Origin: Chlorobiota bacterium
GTDB taxonomy: Bacteria > Bacteroidota > Bacteroidia > Flavobacteriales > Flavobacteriaceae
Assembly: GCA_013151975.1 (NCBI GenBank)
Contig: JAADHG010000103.1
Span: 1-5,014 of the forward strand
Reading direction: 5' to 3'
DNA length: 5,014 bases
Shown here: in pieces, positions 1 to 5,014 of the stretch
How positions within the stretch are numbered: position 1 is the stretch's first letter
Layout of the letters: each line of letters begins with the position of its first letter
Made by a program: the position numbers and the translations under genes
The notes under the pieces: model-generated
The model's input: the letters and a program-made list of their open reading frames with translations, nothing else
Databases searched by the model: none
What the model was told of the DNA's origin: nothing

Positions 1-1
1 T

Positions 2-220
2 ATTATTTTTATTGGTTTTGGCGCTTGGGCATATAGTAATTGGTCATTAAACACCGCTTATGGTTTGCAAATAAGTGTTATGGCTTTAATGGCTATATTT
101 TGGTTTGTACTCTATTTTGCAGGACAATTAGGGAAAAAATCTGGAATGGATGAAATGCACTTATTGCATCATTTTATGCGAGATACTTTACGAAGTGAAG
201 AAATTCACGCTGAACCATAA
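2..220 (+). CDS. C-terminal part of an unrecognised membrane protein (5' end outside window)
   Basis: An open frame runs from the left edge and closes with TAA at 218-220, giving the last 72 residues of a longer protein. The visible part starts inside a hydrophobic stretch (IIFIGFGAWAY), has a short polar loop (SNWSLNTAYG), then a second likely membrane helix of about 20 residues (around residues 23-42, ending VLYFAG). It finishes with a charged tail rich in His, Asp and Glu (GKKSGMDEMHLLHHFMRD, then RSEEIHAEP) that is probably cytoplasmic because it begins with Lys-Lys. I do not recognise the family. The gene converges on era with only 5 nt between the two stop codons, so it is not part of the era transcript. 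The absence of stops, the membrane-like composition and the abutting end make it a real gene; its function is unknown. Confidence 0.7.
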   Translation: MIFIGFGAWAYSNWSLNTAYGLQISVMALMAIFWFVLYFAGQLGKKSGMDEMHLLHHFMRDTLRSEEIHAEP

Positions 221-225
221 AACGG

Positions 226-1104
226 TTATTGATTATACCCAAAACGTTTCAATTGATTTTGATTACTACGCCAGTTTTTATTCACTTTTACATACAATTC
301 CAAATGCACTTGCTTACCAAAGAACTTCTCTAAATCTTTTCTCGCTTCTACACCAACACGTTTTAATGCACTTCCTTTATGACCAATAATAATTCCTTTT
401 TGGGTGTTGCGTTCAACCATAATTATAGAACGCATCCTAATAATGTTCTCTTCTTCAAAAAACTCTTCAGTATCCACCTCAACAGCATACGGAATCTCTT
501 TTTTATAATGCATTAATATTTTTTCTCTAATAGTTTCATTTACAAAAAAACGTTCTGGTTTATCTGTAAGTTGATCTTTGGGGTAAAATGCTGGAGATTC
601 AGGAAGTAGCTCAATAATTCTATTAAATACTTCTTTCACATTAAACCCTTCTAGTGCCGAAATTGGAAAAAATTCAGCATTCGGGACTTTACTTTGCCAT
701 AGTGCAGCTTGCTCATCCAATTGTTCTTGATTAGATCTATCTATCTTATTAAGCAAAAGCAAAACAGGAATCTTAGAATTGGTAATCTTATTAAAAAAGG
801 CTTCGTCTTTCAATTCCTTCTCTCCTATTTCAACCATATAAATTAATACATCGGCATCTTCAAACGCCGATTTTACAAAACCCATCATCGATTCTTGCAA
901 CTCATACGCTGGTTTAATAATTCCAGGAGTATCAGATAAAACTACCTGAAAATCATCGCCATTAACAATCCCTAAAATGCGGTGCCTTGTAGTTTGCGCT
1001 TTCGATGTGATAATAGACAATTTCTCACCAACAAAGGCATTCATTAAGGTGGACTTACCAACATTAGGGTTACCAATAATATTTACAAAACCTGCTTTGT
1101 GCAT
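226..1104 (-). CDS. era: GTPase Era, ribosome assembly factor
   Basis: Era is a GTP-binding protein that binds the 3' end of 16S rRNA and supports its maturation and 30S subunit assembly; it acts in the cytoplasm, often near the membrane. The 292-residue length is normal for the family. The GTPase domain shows G1 GNPNVGKS (residues 11-18), the switch I region with TTRH (38-41), G3 DTPG (58-61), G4 NKID (119-122) and G5 SAL (149-151). The C-terminal KH domain carries the GHKG loop (241-244) of the RNA-binding motif and ends in the typical K-x-W-R...RRFGY-like tail, here KNWRSNQNQLKRFGYNQ. The ATG at 1104 places G1 at the usual distance from the N-terminus. A TAnnTTTG-type element lies 18 nt upstream. 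The gene follows the DinB-family gene on the same strand after 40 nt, so read-through is also possible. No anomaly is seen. Confidence 0.97.
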   Translation of the reverse strand: MHKAGFVNIIGNPNVGKSTLMNAFVGEKLSIITSKAQTTRHRILGIVNGDDFQVVLSDTPGIIKPAYELQESMMGFVKSAFEDADVLIYMVEIGEKELKDEAFFNKITNSKIPVLLLLNKIDRSNQEQLDEQAALWQSKVPNAEFFPISALEGFNVKEVFNRIIELLPESPAFYPKDQLTDKPERFFVNETIREKILMHYKKEIPYAVEVDTEEFFEEENIIRMRSIIMVERNTQKGIIIGHKGSALKRVGVEARKDLEKFFGKQVHLELYVKVNKNWRSNQNQLKRFGYNQ

Positions 1105-1122
1105 TTCTTTTTAATTTGATTG

Positions 1123-1130
1123 CAAAGGTA
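1123..1130 (-). promoter_or_regulatory. Likely -7 promoter element for era (TACCTTTG)
   Basis: On the minus strand the sequence TACCTTTG matches the flavobacterial -7 consensus TAnnTTTG exactly and ends 18 nt before the era ATG, which would give a leader of roughly ten nucleotides. No TTG sits at the preferred distance upstream for the -33 element, so the match is only half of a promoter. It would allow era to be transcribed independently of the upstream DinB-family gene. Confidence 0.4.
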
Positions 1131-1144
1131 TGAAACAAGTTAAA

Positions 1145-1681
1145 CTACCACGTATATTCTGGTGGTTTAATATTGTTCATTCTTATATATAAATTGGCTT
1201 TAGCTCTATGGTTTGCCATATGGTCTTGCACATAAAAAAAGGAAAAAGCTCGACTTACCGTATTACCACTATGGTACATCACACAAGTTTCATCCAATTG
1301 TTCTTGCGTAATGGTATTAATTACATTAGTGGTATAATCAAAACCCTCTTCTAGTAACTTAATAATCTCTGCTTTGGTCATTTTTGAAGCATCAGGTGTA
1401 TTAGGTTTTACCTCCATACCTTGTACATATCGTTGTGTAAGTAGTTCTACTGTATGTGCTATATGCACCATTTGTTCTGCAAATGTTTTACTTACTTCGG
1501 TTGGTTTGTATATATAGAGTTCTTCTGGCATTGCATTGGCAACAGCTAGACAATGTGCTTTTGCTTCAAGCCAAACAGGTAGATACATTTTTGTGAAATC
1601 TGTTTGAGGTGTAATTTCAGTTTGTGAAAAAGATGACGAACTACAAATAACTAATGCAATGATAAAAAGTAATGATTTCAT
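1145..1681 (-). CDS. Exported DinB-family protein (four-helix bundle, putative metal site)
   Basis: The protein has the pattern of the DinB/YfiT superfamily, four-helix-bundle proteins that usually bind a divalent metal through three histidines; some members are thiol-dependent transferases, most are uncharacterised. Counting from the ATG at 1681 (178 residues), candidate ligands are His73 or His76 in MVHIAHT and the His154/His158 pair in DHMANH, the classic first-helix and HxxxH arrangement. An extra His137 lies in the YHSGN loop. Residues 1-19 form a signal peptide (MKSLLFIIALVI core, cleavage probably in SFS|Q), so the mature protein should be periplasmic; the Cys at residue 13 is not in a good lipobox. 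The frame stays open to a TTG at 1702, but the ATG gives a textbook signal peptide and is preferred. No Shine-Dalgarno is visible. It precedes era on the same strand, probably a fortuitous neighbour. The fold is fairly secure, the function unknown. Confidence 0.82.
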   Translation of the reverse strand: MKSLLFIIALVICSSSSFSQTEITPQTDFTKMYLPVWLEAKAHCLAVANAMPEELYIYKPTEVSKTFAEQMVHIAHTVELLTQRYVQGMEVKPNTPDASKMTKAEIIKLLEEGFDYTTNVINTITQEQLDETCVMYHSGNTVSRAFSFFYVQDHMANHRAKANLYIRMNNIKPPEYTW

Positions 1682-1820
1682 AAGAACTAAAATTTTGTAC
1701 AAGATATATAATATTGTATTCCTTTTTTTTAAAATTAGAAAAGTTAAAGAATTTTGCCTTTGACTAAAAAACTATTAACTTCGGACTCCTTTCAAACACT
1801 ATTTAATTTATATATAGACT
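1682..1820. other. Divergent intergenic region between the DinB-family gene and the DUF1330 operon
   Basis: This 139-nt, very AT-rich gap must hold promoters for both directions. A possible + strand promoter lies at 1754-1783. On the minus strand only imperfect -7 matches are present, for example TAATTTTA and TAACTTTT, without a TTG at the right distance, so the DinB-family promoter is not located. A short inverted pair AAAATT (1731-1736) and AATTTT (1750-1755) is too AT-rich to be called an operator. No small gene or RNA is evident. Confidence 0.5.
1754..1783 (+). promoter_or_regulatory. Possible promoter of the DUF1330-molybdoenzyme operon
   Basis: TTG at 1754-1756 is followed after exactly 19 nt by TAACTTCG at 1776-1783, which matches the flavobacterial -7 consensus TAnnTTTG at five of its six fixed positions (C replaces the third T). 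The spacing is ideal for this sigma factor type. It would start a transcript roughly 30 nt upstream of the ATG at 1821. The mismatch in the core and the AT-rich background keep the call tentative. Confidence 0.4.
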
Positions 1821-2210
1821 ATGCTTTCCAATCAAATATCTCCAACGGATGCTCAACTAGCCGAACTACAAGCGTATCCTCAAAATACGCCTTTAGTAAT
1901 GCTCAATATTTTAAAATTTAAAGCACAAACCAATACTAATGAAACTGGGCAAGAAGCGTACACACGTTATTTAAAAAATGCGACACCTTTTGTTGAAAAA
2001 TCTGGCGGAAAAGTAATTTGGAAAGGACAAGTACATAGTACTGTTATTGGAGATTCAACCAACCAACCGCATGTTGTTTTTTTGGTTGAATACCCAACCG
2101 TAAATCATTTTTTTGCTATGGTTTCTAATCCTGAATATCAAAAAATTGCAGGAGATAGAAGCATTGCTTTAGAATATGGAGGCTTAATAGCTTGTCAAAA
2201 CGCTCAATAA
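1821..2210 (+). CDS. DUF1330-family protein (dimeric alpha/beta-barrel fold)
   Basis: This 129-residue cytoplasmic protein fits the DUF1330 pattern, a small ferredoxin-like dimeric alpha/beta-barrel family without an established reaction. Matching features are the first strand PLVMLNILKFK (24-34), the helix with EAYTRYLKNATPF (45-57), the turn and strand KSGGKVIWKGQV (60-71), the strand HVVFLVEYPT (84-93), and the helix with the conserved NPEY (103-106) followed by an Arg (R113). There is no signal peptide or membrane segment. The stop codon TAA overlaps the ATG of the following molybdoenzyme gene by one base (TAATG), so the two are almost certainly one transcript and translationally coupled. 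That pairing suggests a role alongside the oxidoreductase, for instance substrate handling, but this is inference. The ATG at 1821 has no clear Shine-Dalgarno, as is common in this phylum. Confidence 0.82.
   Translation: MLSNQISPTDAQLAELQAYPQNTPLVMLNILKFKAQTNTNETGQEAYTRYLKNATPFVEKSGGKVIWKGQVHSTVIGDSTNQPHVVFLVEYPTVNHFFAMVSNPEYQKIAGDRSIALEYGGLIACQNAQ
2178..2182 (+). promoter_or_regulatory. GGAGG within the DUF1330 gene, possible ribosome site for an alternative TTG start
   Basis: GGAGG ends 9 nt before a TTG at 2192 that is in frame with the molybdoenzyme and would add six residues (MSKRSI). The spacing is good for a Shine-Dalgarno, but the bases also simply encode Tyr-Gly-Gly near the end of the DUF1330 protein. 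Bacteroidota rely little on Shine-Dalgarno pairing and seldom use TTG, so the coupled ATG at 2210 is preferred. The site could still help load ribosomes for the second gene. Confidence 0.25.
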
Positions 2211-4315
2211 TGGAGGCTATTAATACACATTATCGTACATGTAATCTTTGTGAAGCCATGTGTGGCTTGGAAATAACTTACCAAGATAAATCCATTATTT
2301 CTATAAAAGGCGATAAAAAAGACGCCTTGAGCAAAGGACACATTTGCCCTAAAGCGGTGGCTTTACAAGATTTATATCATGATAAAGACCGTCTTAAAAC
2401 ACCTATAAAACGAACAGAAAATGGTTGGGTAGATATTTCTTGGGAAGATGCTTTTGATGAAGTTGCAGCACACATAAAATCTATTCAGAAAAAGTATGGT
2501 AAAAATGCGATTGGCTCTTATCGTGGAAATCCGACAGTACATAATGTAGGATTGATGTTGTTTGGAGCACCTTTTATGCAAAGTATAGGTTCAAACCAAA
2601 AATACACAGCAACTTCAGTTGACCAATTACCACATCATTTCGCATCGCTAATGATGTTTGGGCACTATTTAATGTTTCCAATTCCCGATATTGACCGCAC
2701 AGATTTCATGCTAATTATGGGCGGAAATCCTGCTGTTTCTAATGGAAGTATTATGACAGCTCCTGATTTTGCAAATCGTTTAAAAGCTATAAAACAAAGA
2801 GGTGGTAAAGTGGTTGTCGTTGATCCTAGATTTACGGAAACCTCTAAAATTGCAAATAAGCATCATTTTATTAAACCAGGAGCAGATGCCTTTTTATTGT
2901 TAGCATTAATTCATGTGGTTTTTGATAAAGATTTGACCAAACAAGGGCATTTACAAGATCATTTAAATAGTTGGAACACTATTAAAGAATTAGTGAAAGA
3001 TTATCCGCCAGAAAAAGTTGCAAAAATAGTAGGTATAGATACAGAAGAAATCACAGCATTAGCACTACAATTTGCATCAGCAAAAACAGCAGTTTGCTAT
3101 GGCAGGTTAGGACTTTCTACTCAAGAATTTGGAGGCTTATGCCAATGGCTAGTTAATGTTTTAAATTGTGTAACAGGGAATTTAGACGCAGAAGGTGGTG
3201 CATTGTTTACTAAACCCGCTATAGATATTGTTGGCATGTCTAAAATGACTGGCAAAACAGGTAGTTTTAATAAACGACGATCGCGGGTTCATAATTTACC
3301 TGAATTTACAGGTGAATTTCCTGTGGCTACATTAGCAGACGAAATCTTAACATCTGGAGAAGACCAAATAAAGATGATGATTACCATTGCTGGAAATCCT
3401 GTGTTATCTACACCAAATGGCAAACATCTTGAAGAAGCCCTAGAGTCATTAGAATATATGGTTGCAATTGATATTTACTTGAATGAAACTACAAAACACG
3501 CCAATATTATTTTACCAACTACAACAGGCTTAGAAACACCATTGTACGATTTGGTATTTCATCAATTTGCAATTCGCAATACTGCAAAATATTCCGAAGT
3601 ATTATTTAAAAAAACAGATGAGCAACGTCACGATTGGGAAATATTAAAAGCACTTACAACGCGTTTAAGCGGACAAGAAAATCCATTAAATCTAGAGCAA
3701 ACTCTAGATTACATGCTTCAGTTTAGTACTTGTCAAGAACCTAAACTTTCGGTTGCTGAGTTAAAAAAACATCCTCATGGTTTAGACTATGGTGCTTTAA
3801 AATCTCAATTACCAGAGCGTTTATTTACCGAGGATAAAAAAATAGAGTTAGCACATCCTTTATTTATTAAAGACCTAGAACGTTTAAACGCTAAATTCAA
3901 TCAGATTGAAAAGGAATCAAATACATCCTATCCTTTTGCATTGATTGGAAGACGGCATTTACGGTCTAACAATTCTTGGATGCACAATAGCGAACGTCTC
4001 GTAAAAGGCAAGGAGCGTTGTACTTTAATAATGCATTCTAATGATGCAAAAGCGTTAAACATAAATGAAGGTGAAAACGTTACAGTAACCTCAACTGTTG
4101 GTCAAGTAAAGTTACCTGTTGAAGTTACAGAAAATATTATGCCAGGTGTGGTTAGTATTCCGCATGGTTGGGGACATCACAGAAAAGGTACAAAAATTGC
4201 TGTCGCTCAAGATAATGCAGGTGTAAGTCTAAACGATTTAACCAATAATATGCAATTAGATGTTTTAACTGGAAATGCAGATTTTAGTGGTACAAAAGTT
4301 AAAATTGAGGCTTGA
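2210..4315 (+). CDS. Molybdopterin-dependent oxidoreductase with N-terminal [4Fe-4S] domain (DMSO reductase superfamily)
   Basis: This 701-residue enzyme should carry a bis-MGD molybdenum (or tungsten) cofactor plus one iron-sulfur cluster. The cluster motif is C11-x2-C14-x3-C18-x27-C46, followed by the conserved K48 (HICPKA) that relays electrons to the pterin. Further landmarks are MGGNP (170-174), VVDPR (203-207, cofactor binding), YGRLG (297-301), VTGNLDAEGG (321-330), AGNP (394-397) and HANIILP (430-436). The C-terminal dinucleotide-binding domain (about 575-701) has RRHLRSNNSWMHN (581-593), HGWGHH (652-657) and LTGNA (686-690). There is no twin-arginine signal, so it is cytoplasmic. The Mo-ligand region reads YTATSVDQ (132-139), with no Cys or Sec, which makes a formate dehydrogenase or NapA/NasA-type nitrate reductase label unsafe. 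The ATG overlaps the DUF1330 stop by one base; a TTG at 2192 is an alternative. No electron-transfer subunit is adjacent. The family is certain, the substrate unknown. Confidence 0.93.
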   Translation: MEAINTHYRTCNLCEAMCGLEITYQDKSIISIKGDKKDALSKGHICPKAVALQDLYHDKDRLKTPIKRTENGWVDISWEDAFDEVAAHIKSIQKKYGKNAIGSYRGNPTVHNVGLMLFGAPFMQSIGSNQKYTATSVDQLPHHFASLMMFGHYLMFPIPDIDRTDFMLIMGGNPAVSNGSIMTAPDFANRLKAIKQRGGKVVVVDPRFTETSKIANKHHFIKPGADAFLLLALIHVVFDKDLTKQGHLQDHLNSWNTIKELVKDYPPEKVAKIVGIDTEEITALALQFASAKTAVCYGRLGLSTQEFGGLCQWLVNVLNCVTGNLDAEGGALFTKPAIDIVGMSKMTGKTGSFNKRRSRVHNLPEFTGEFPVATLADEILTSGEDQIKMMITIAGNPVLSTPNGKHLEEALESLEYMVAIDIYLNETTKHANIILPTTTGLETPLYDLVFHQFAIRNTAKYSEVLFKKTDEQRHDWEILKALTTRLSGQENPLNLEQTLDYMLQFSTCQEPKLSVAELKKHPHGLDYGALKSQLPERLFTEDKKIELAHPLFIKDLERLNAKFNQIEKESNTSYPFALIGRRHLRSNNSWMHNSERLVKGKERCTLIMHSNDAKALNINEGENVTVTSTVGQVKLPVEVTENIMPGVVSIPHGWGHHRKGTKIAVAQDNAGVSLNDLTNNMQLDVLTGNADFSGTKVKIEA
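3689..3710. repeat. Perfect inverted repeat (9-bp arms, 4-nt loop) inside the molybdoenzyme gene
   Basis: The left arm AATCTAGAG (3689-3697) and the right arm CTCTAGATT (3702-3710) are exact reverse complements separated by CAAA. The element lies in frame in the poorly conserved linker before the C-terminal domain and encodes Asn-Leu-Glu-Gln-Thr-Leu-Asp. It could form a hairpin in mRNA, but it has no following U-tract, so it is not an intrinsic terminator. It may simply be a chance consequence of the coding sequence. Confidence 0.6.
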
Positions 4316-4326
4316 TGATGTTGAAA

Positions 4327-4356
4327 TTGTTTTACATAAAAAATATATTAATTTTG
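4327..4356 (+). promoter_or_regulatory. Flavobacterial promoter upstream of the three-helix membrane protein
   Basis: TTG at 4327-4329, a 19-nt spacer and TAATTTTG at 4349-4356 match the flavobacterial -33/-7 consensus (TTG, then TAnnTTTG) with no mismatch at the fixed positions. The -7 element ends 18 nt before the ATG at 4375, leaving a leader of about a dozen nucleotides. It sits in the 59-nt gap after the oxidoreductase, so the downstream genes are likely a separate transcription unit, although no terminator is visible between them. Confidence 0.65.
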
Positions 4357-4374
4357 ATTGAGTTATCCTAACAA

Positions 4375-4872
4375 ATGGAAAATAGTTTAAATATTTTACA
4401 TTATTGTATCTATCTTGTAGACTGTAAATTACATTTCCTTTCTAATAAAATAAATCCTGCTTTACTTCTATATAAATTACCTTTTGTGAAAAGGAGATTT
4501 AAAAAACTTGGAATTGACAATCCGGTTAAAGCTTATAATGAAGGATTTACTAATAAAGAATACGGTCTTAGTATTATGGTTTCTGGAGGAGTTGTAGTTG
4601 TTGTTATTTCTTTTGTTTTTATAAGTTTAGAACAAATATTGATGAATGTATTTGATGGTGATTTTATTATAGATATTAATCATTACATTTTTTTCATGAT
4701 AACGGCATATCTATTATGCTATTTTTTAGTATTTAAAGAAGATAAGTATCTAATATATTTTAAAAAATATGAAACTTGGTCTAAGACAGAAAAAAGAAAA
4801 TACGTTGCATTAAGCTTTGGGTTTATTCTAGGAGTGATTATATTCTTTTTTGTAAGTTTACTTTTATCTTAA
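4375..4872 (+). CDS. Conserved-looking three-helix membrane protein of unknown function
   Basis: I do not recognise this 165-residue protein. It has a hydrophilic N-terminal region of about 62 residues with a basic patch (PFVKRRFKKLG, 36-46) and the stretch NPVKAYNEGFTNKEYG (49-64). Three probable transmembrane helices follow: about 65-85 (Gly/Val-rich), 103-120 (aromatic-rich) and 144-164. The loop between helices 1 and 2 is acidic (DGDFIIDIN) and the loop between 2 and 3 is strongly basic (KKYETWSKTEKRKY). By the positive-inside rule this puts the N-terminus and second loop in the cytoplasm and the C-terminus outside. There is no cleavable signal peptide. The ATG at 4375 lies just downstream of an excellent promoter and has no Shine-Dalgarno. 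The next gene begins 47 nt after its stop on the same strand, so the two may be co-transcribed. Confidence 0.75.
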   Translation: MENSLNILHYCIYLVDCKLHFLSNKINPALLLYKLPFVKRRFKKLGIDNPVKAYNEGFTNKEYGLSIMVSGGVVVVVISFVFISLEQILMNVFDGDFIIDINHYIFFMITAYLLCYFLVFKEDKYLIYFKKYETWSKTEKRKYVALSFGFILGVIIFFFVSLLLS

Positions 4873-4919
4873 ATTGAATATTACTAGATTTTTATTAACC
4901 AAAAGTTAAAACAAAATCA

Positions 4920-5014
4920 ATGGCAACAAGAAACTACGAAGGCAAAAAATTTGACACACACAAAGTGAATAAAATCATGGATTCACTTACTGTTGAAGAA
5001 GCCTTACAAATAAA
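4920..5014 (+). CDS. N-terminal 31 codons of an unrecognised protein (3' end outside window)
   Basis: An ATG at 4920 opens a frame that stays open to the right edge: it begins MATRNYEGKKFDTHKVNKI and continues MDSLTVEEALQI. The composition is charged and soluble, with neither a signal peptide nor a membrane helix in the visible part. The start is preceded by an AT-rich, A-rich leader (AAAACAAAATCA) typical of this phylum, and no complete promoter is seen in the 47-nt gap, which favours co-transcription with the membrane-protein gene upstream. Too little is present to name a family; the short open frame could by itself be chance, but the start context and position support a real gene. Confidence 0.5.
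   Translation, partial: MATRNYEGKKFDTHKVNKIMDSLTVEEALQI

Noticed and set aside
213..227. AACC...GGTT inverted pair as a bidirectional terminator between the first gene and era
   Set aside because: The stem is only four base pairs with a 7-nt loop and no T-tract, too weak to be called a terminator.
150..389. 79-codon + strand open frame overlapping the end of the first gene and the 3' part of era
   Set aside because: It runs antisense to the conserved KH-domain end of era and in another frame of the upstream gene; the peptide has no recognisable features, so it is a shadow frame.
1682..1702. Upstream TTG start that would add seven residues to the DinB-family protein
   Set aside because: The ATG at 1681 yields a standard signal peptide directly at the N-terminus, and TTG starts are rare in this group.
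2372..2581. 69-codon minus strand open frame inside the molybdoenzyme gene
   Set aside because: It is fully antisense to a conserved coding region and has no start context or recognisable protein features.
3689..3710. Intragenic hairpin as an intrinsic terminator
   Set aside because: There is no T-run after the stem, and the reading frame continues through conserved domains for about 600 nt.
2210..4315. Annotating the enzyme as formate dehydrogenase or assimilatory nitrate reductase
   Set aside because: The overall fold and cluster motif fit, but the Cys/Sec ligand of those enzymes is not seen, so a specific substrate label is not supported.
4885..4892. TAGATTTT as a -7 promoter element for the last partial gene
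   Set aside because: It lacks the final G of the consensus and has no TTG at a suitable distance; the nearest is only 8 nt upstream.

Overview
The window is an AT-rich bacterial segment that looks like Flavobacteriia (Bacteroidota). Three things support this: promoter-like elements of the flavobacterial type (TTG, about 19 nt, then TAnnTTTG), a general lack of usable Shine-Dalgarno sequences, and an exported protein whose signal peptide ends in the FSQ pattern common in this group. The genus cannot be fixed from the window.

Layout, left to right. A membrane-protein gene enters from the left edge on the + strand and ends 5 nt before the convergent end of era, the ribosome-assembly GTPase (- strand). 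Upstream of era, also on the - strand, is an exported DinB-fold protein; the 40-nt gap between them carries a likely promoter element for era. A 139-nt divergent intergenic region then separates this pair from a two-gene + strand operon. That operon encodes a small DUF1330-family protein and a 701-residue molybdopterin / [4Fe-4S] oxidoreductase, and its genes overlap by one base (TAATG). After a 59-nt gap holding a very good flavobacterial promoter comes a three-helix membrane protein of unknown function. The first 31 codons of another unrecognised gene follow, cut off by the right edge.

How the genes work together. era is housekeeping (16S rRNA maturation and 30S assembly) and has no visible link to the rest. 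The DUF1330 and molybdoenzyme genes are almost certainly co-translated. The molybdoenzyme lacks a Tat signal, so it should be cytoplasmic, and no electron-transfer subunit or cofactor gene is next to it, so its substrate and redox partner are open. Its Mo-ligand region has Ser/Asp rather than Cys/Sec, which argues against a classical formate dehydrogenase or assimilatory nitrate reductase. The last two genes may form a separate unit driven by the promoter at 4327-4356.

I see no tRNA, rRNA, CRISPR array, insertion sequence or clear intrinsic terminator. The most notable items are the DUF1330-molybdoenzyme operon with its unusual active-site composition, a perfect 9-bp intragenic hairpin inside the oxidoreductase gene, and a 17-nt exact repeat shared by era and the DinB gene. 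I found no convincing evidence of a wholly new system in this window.
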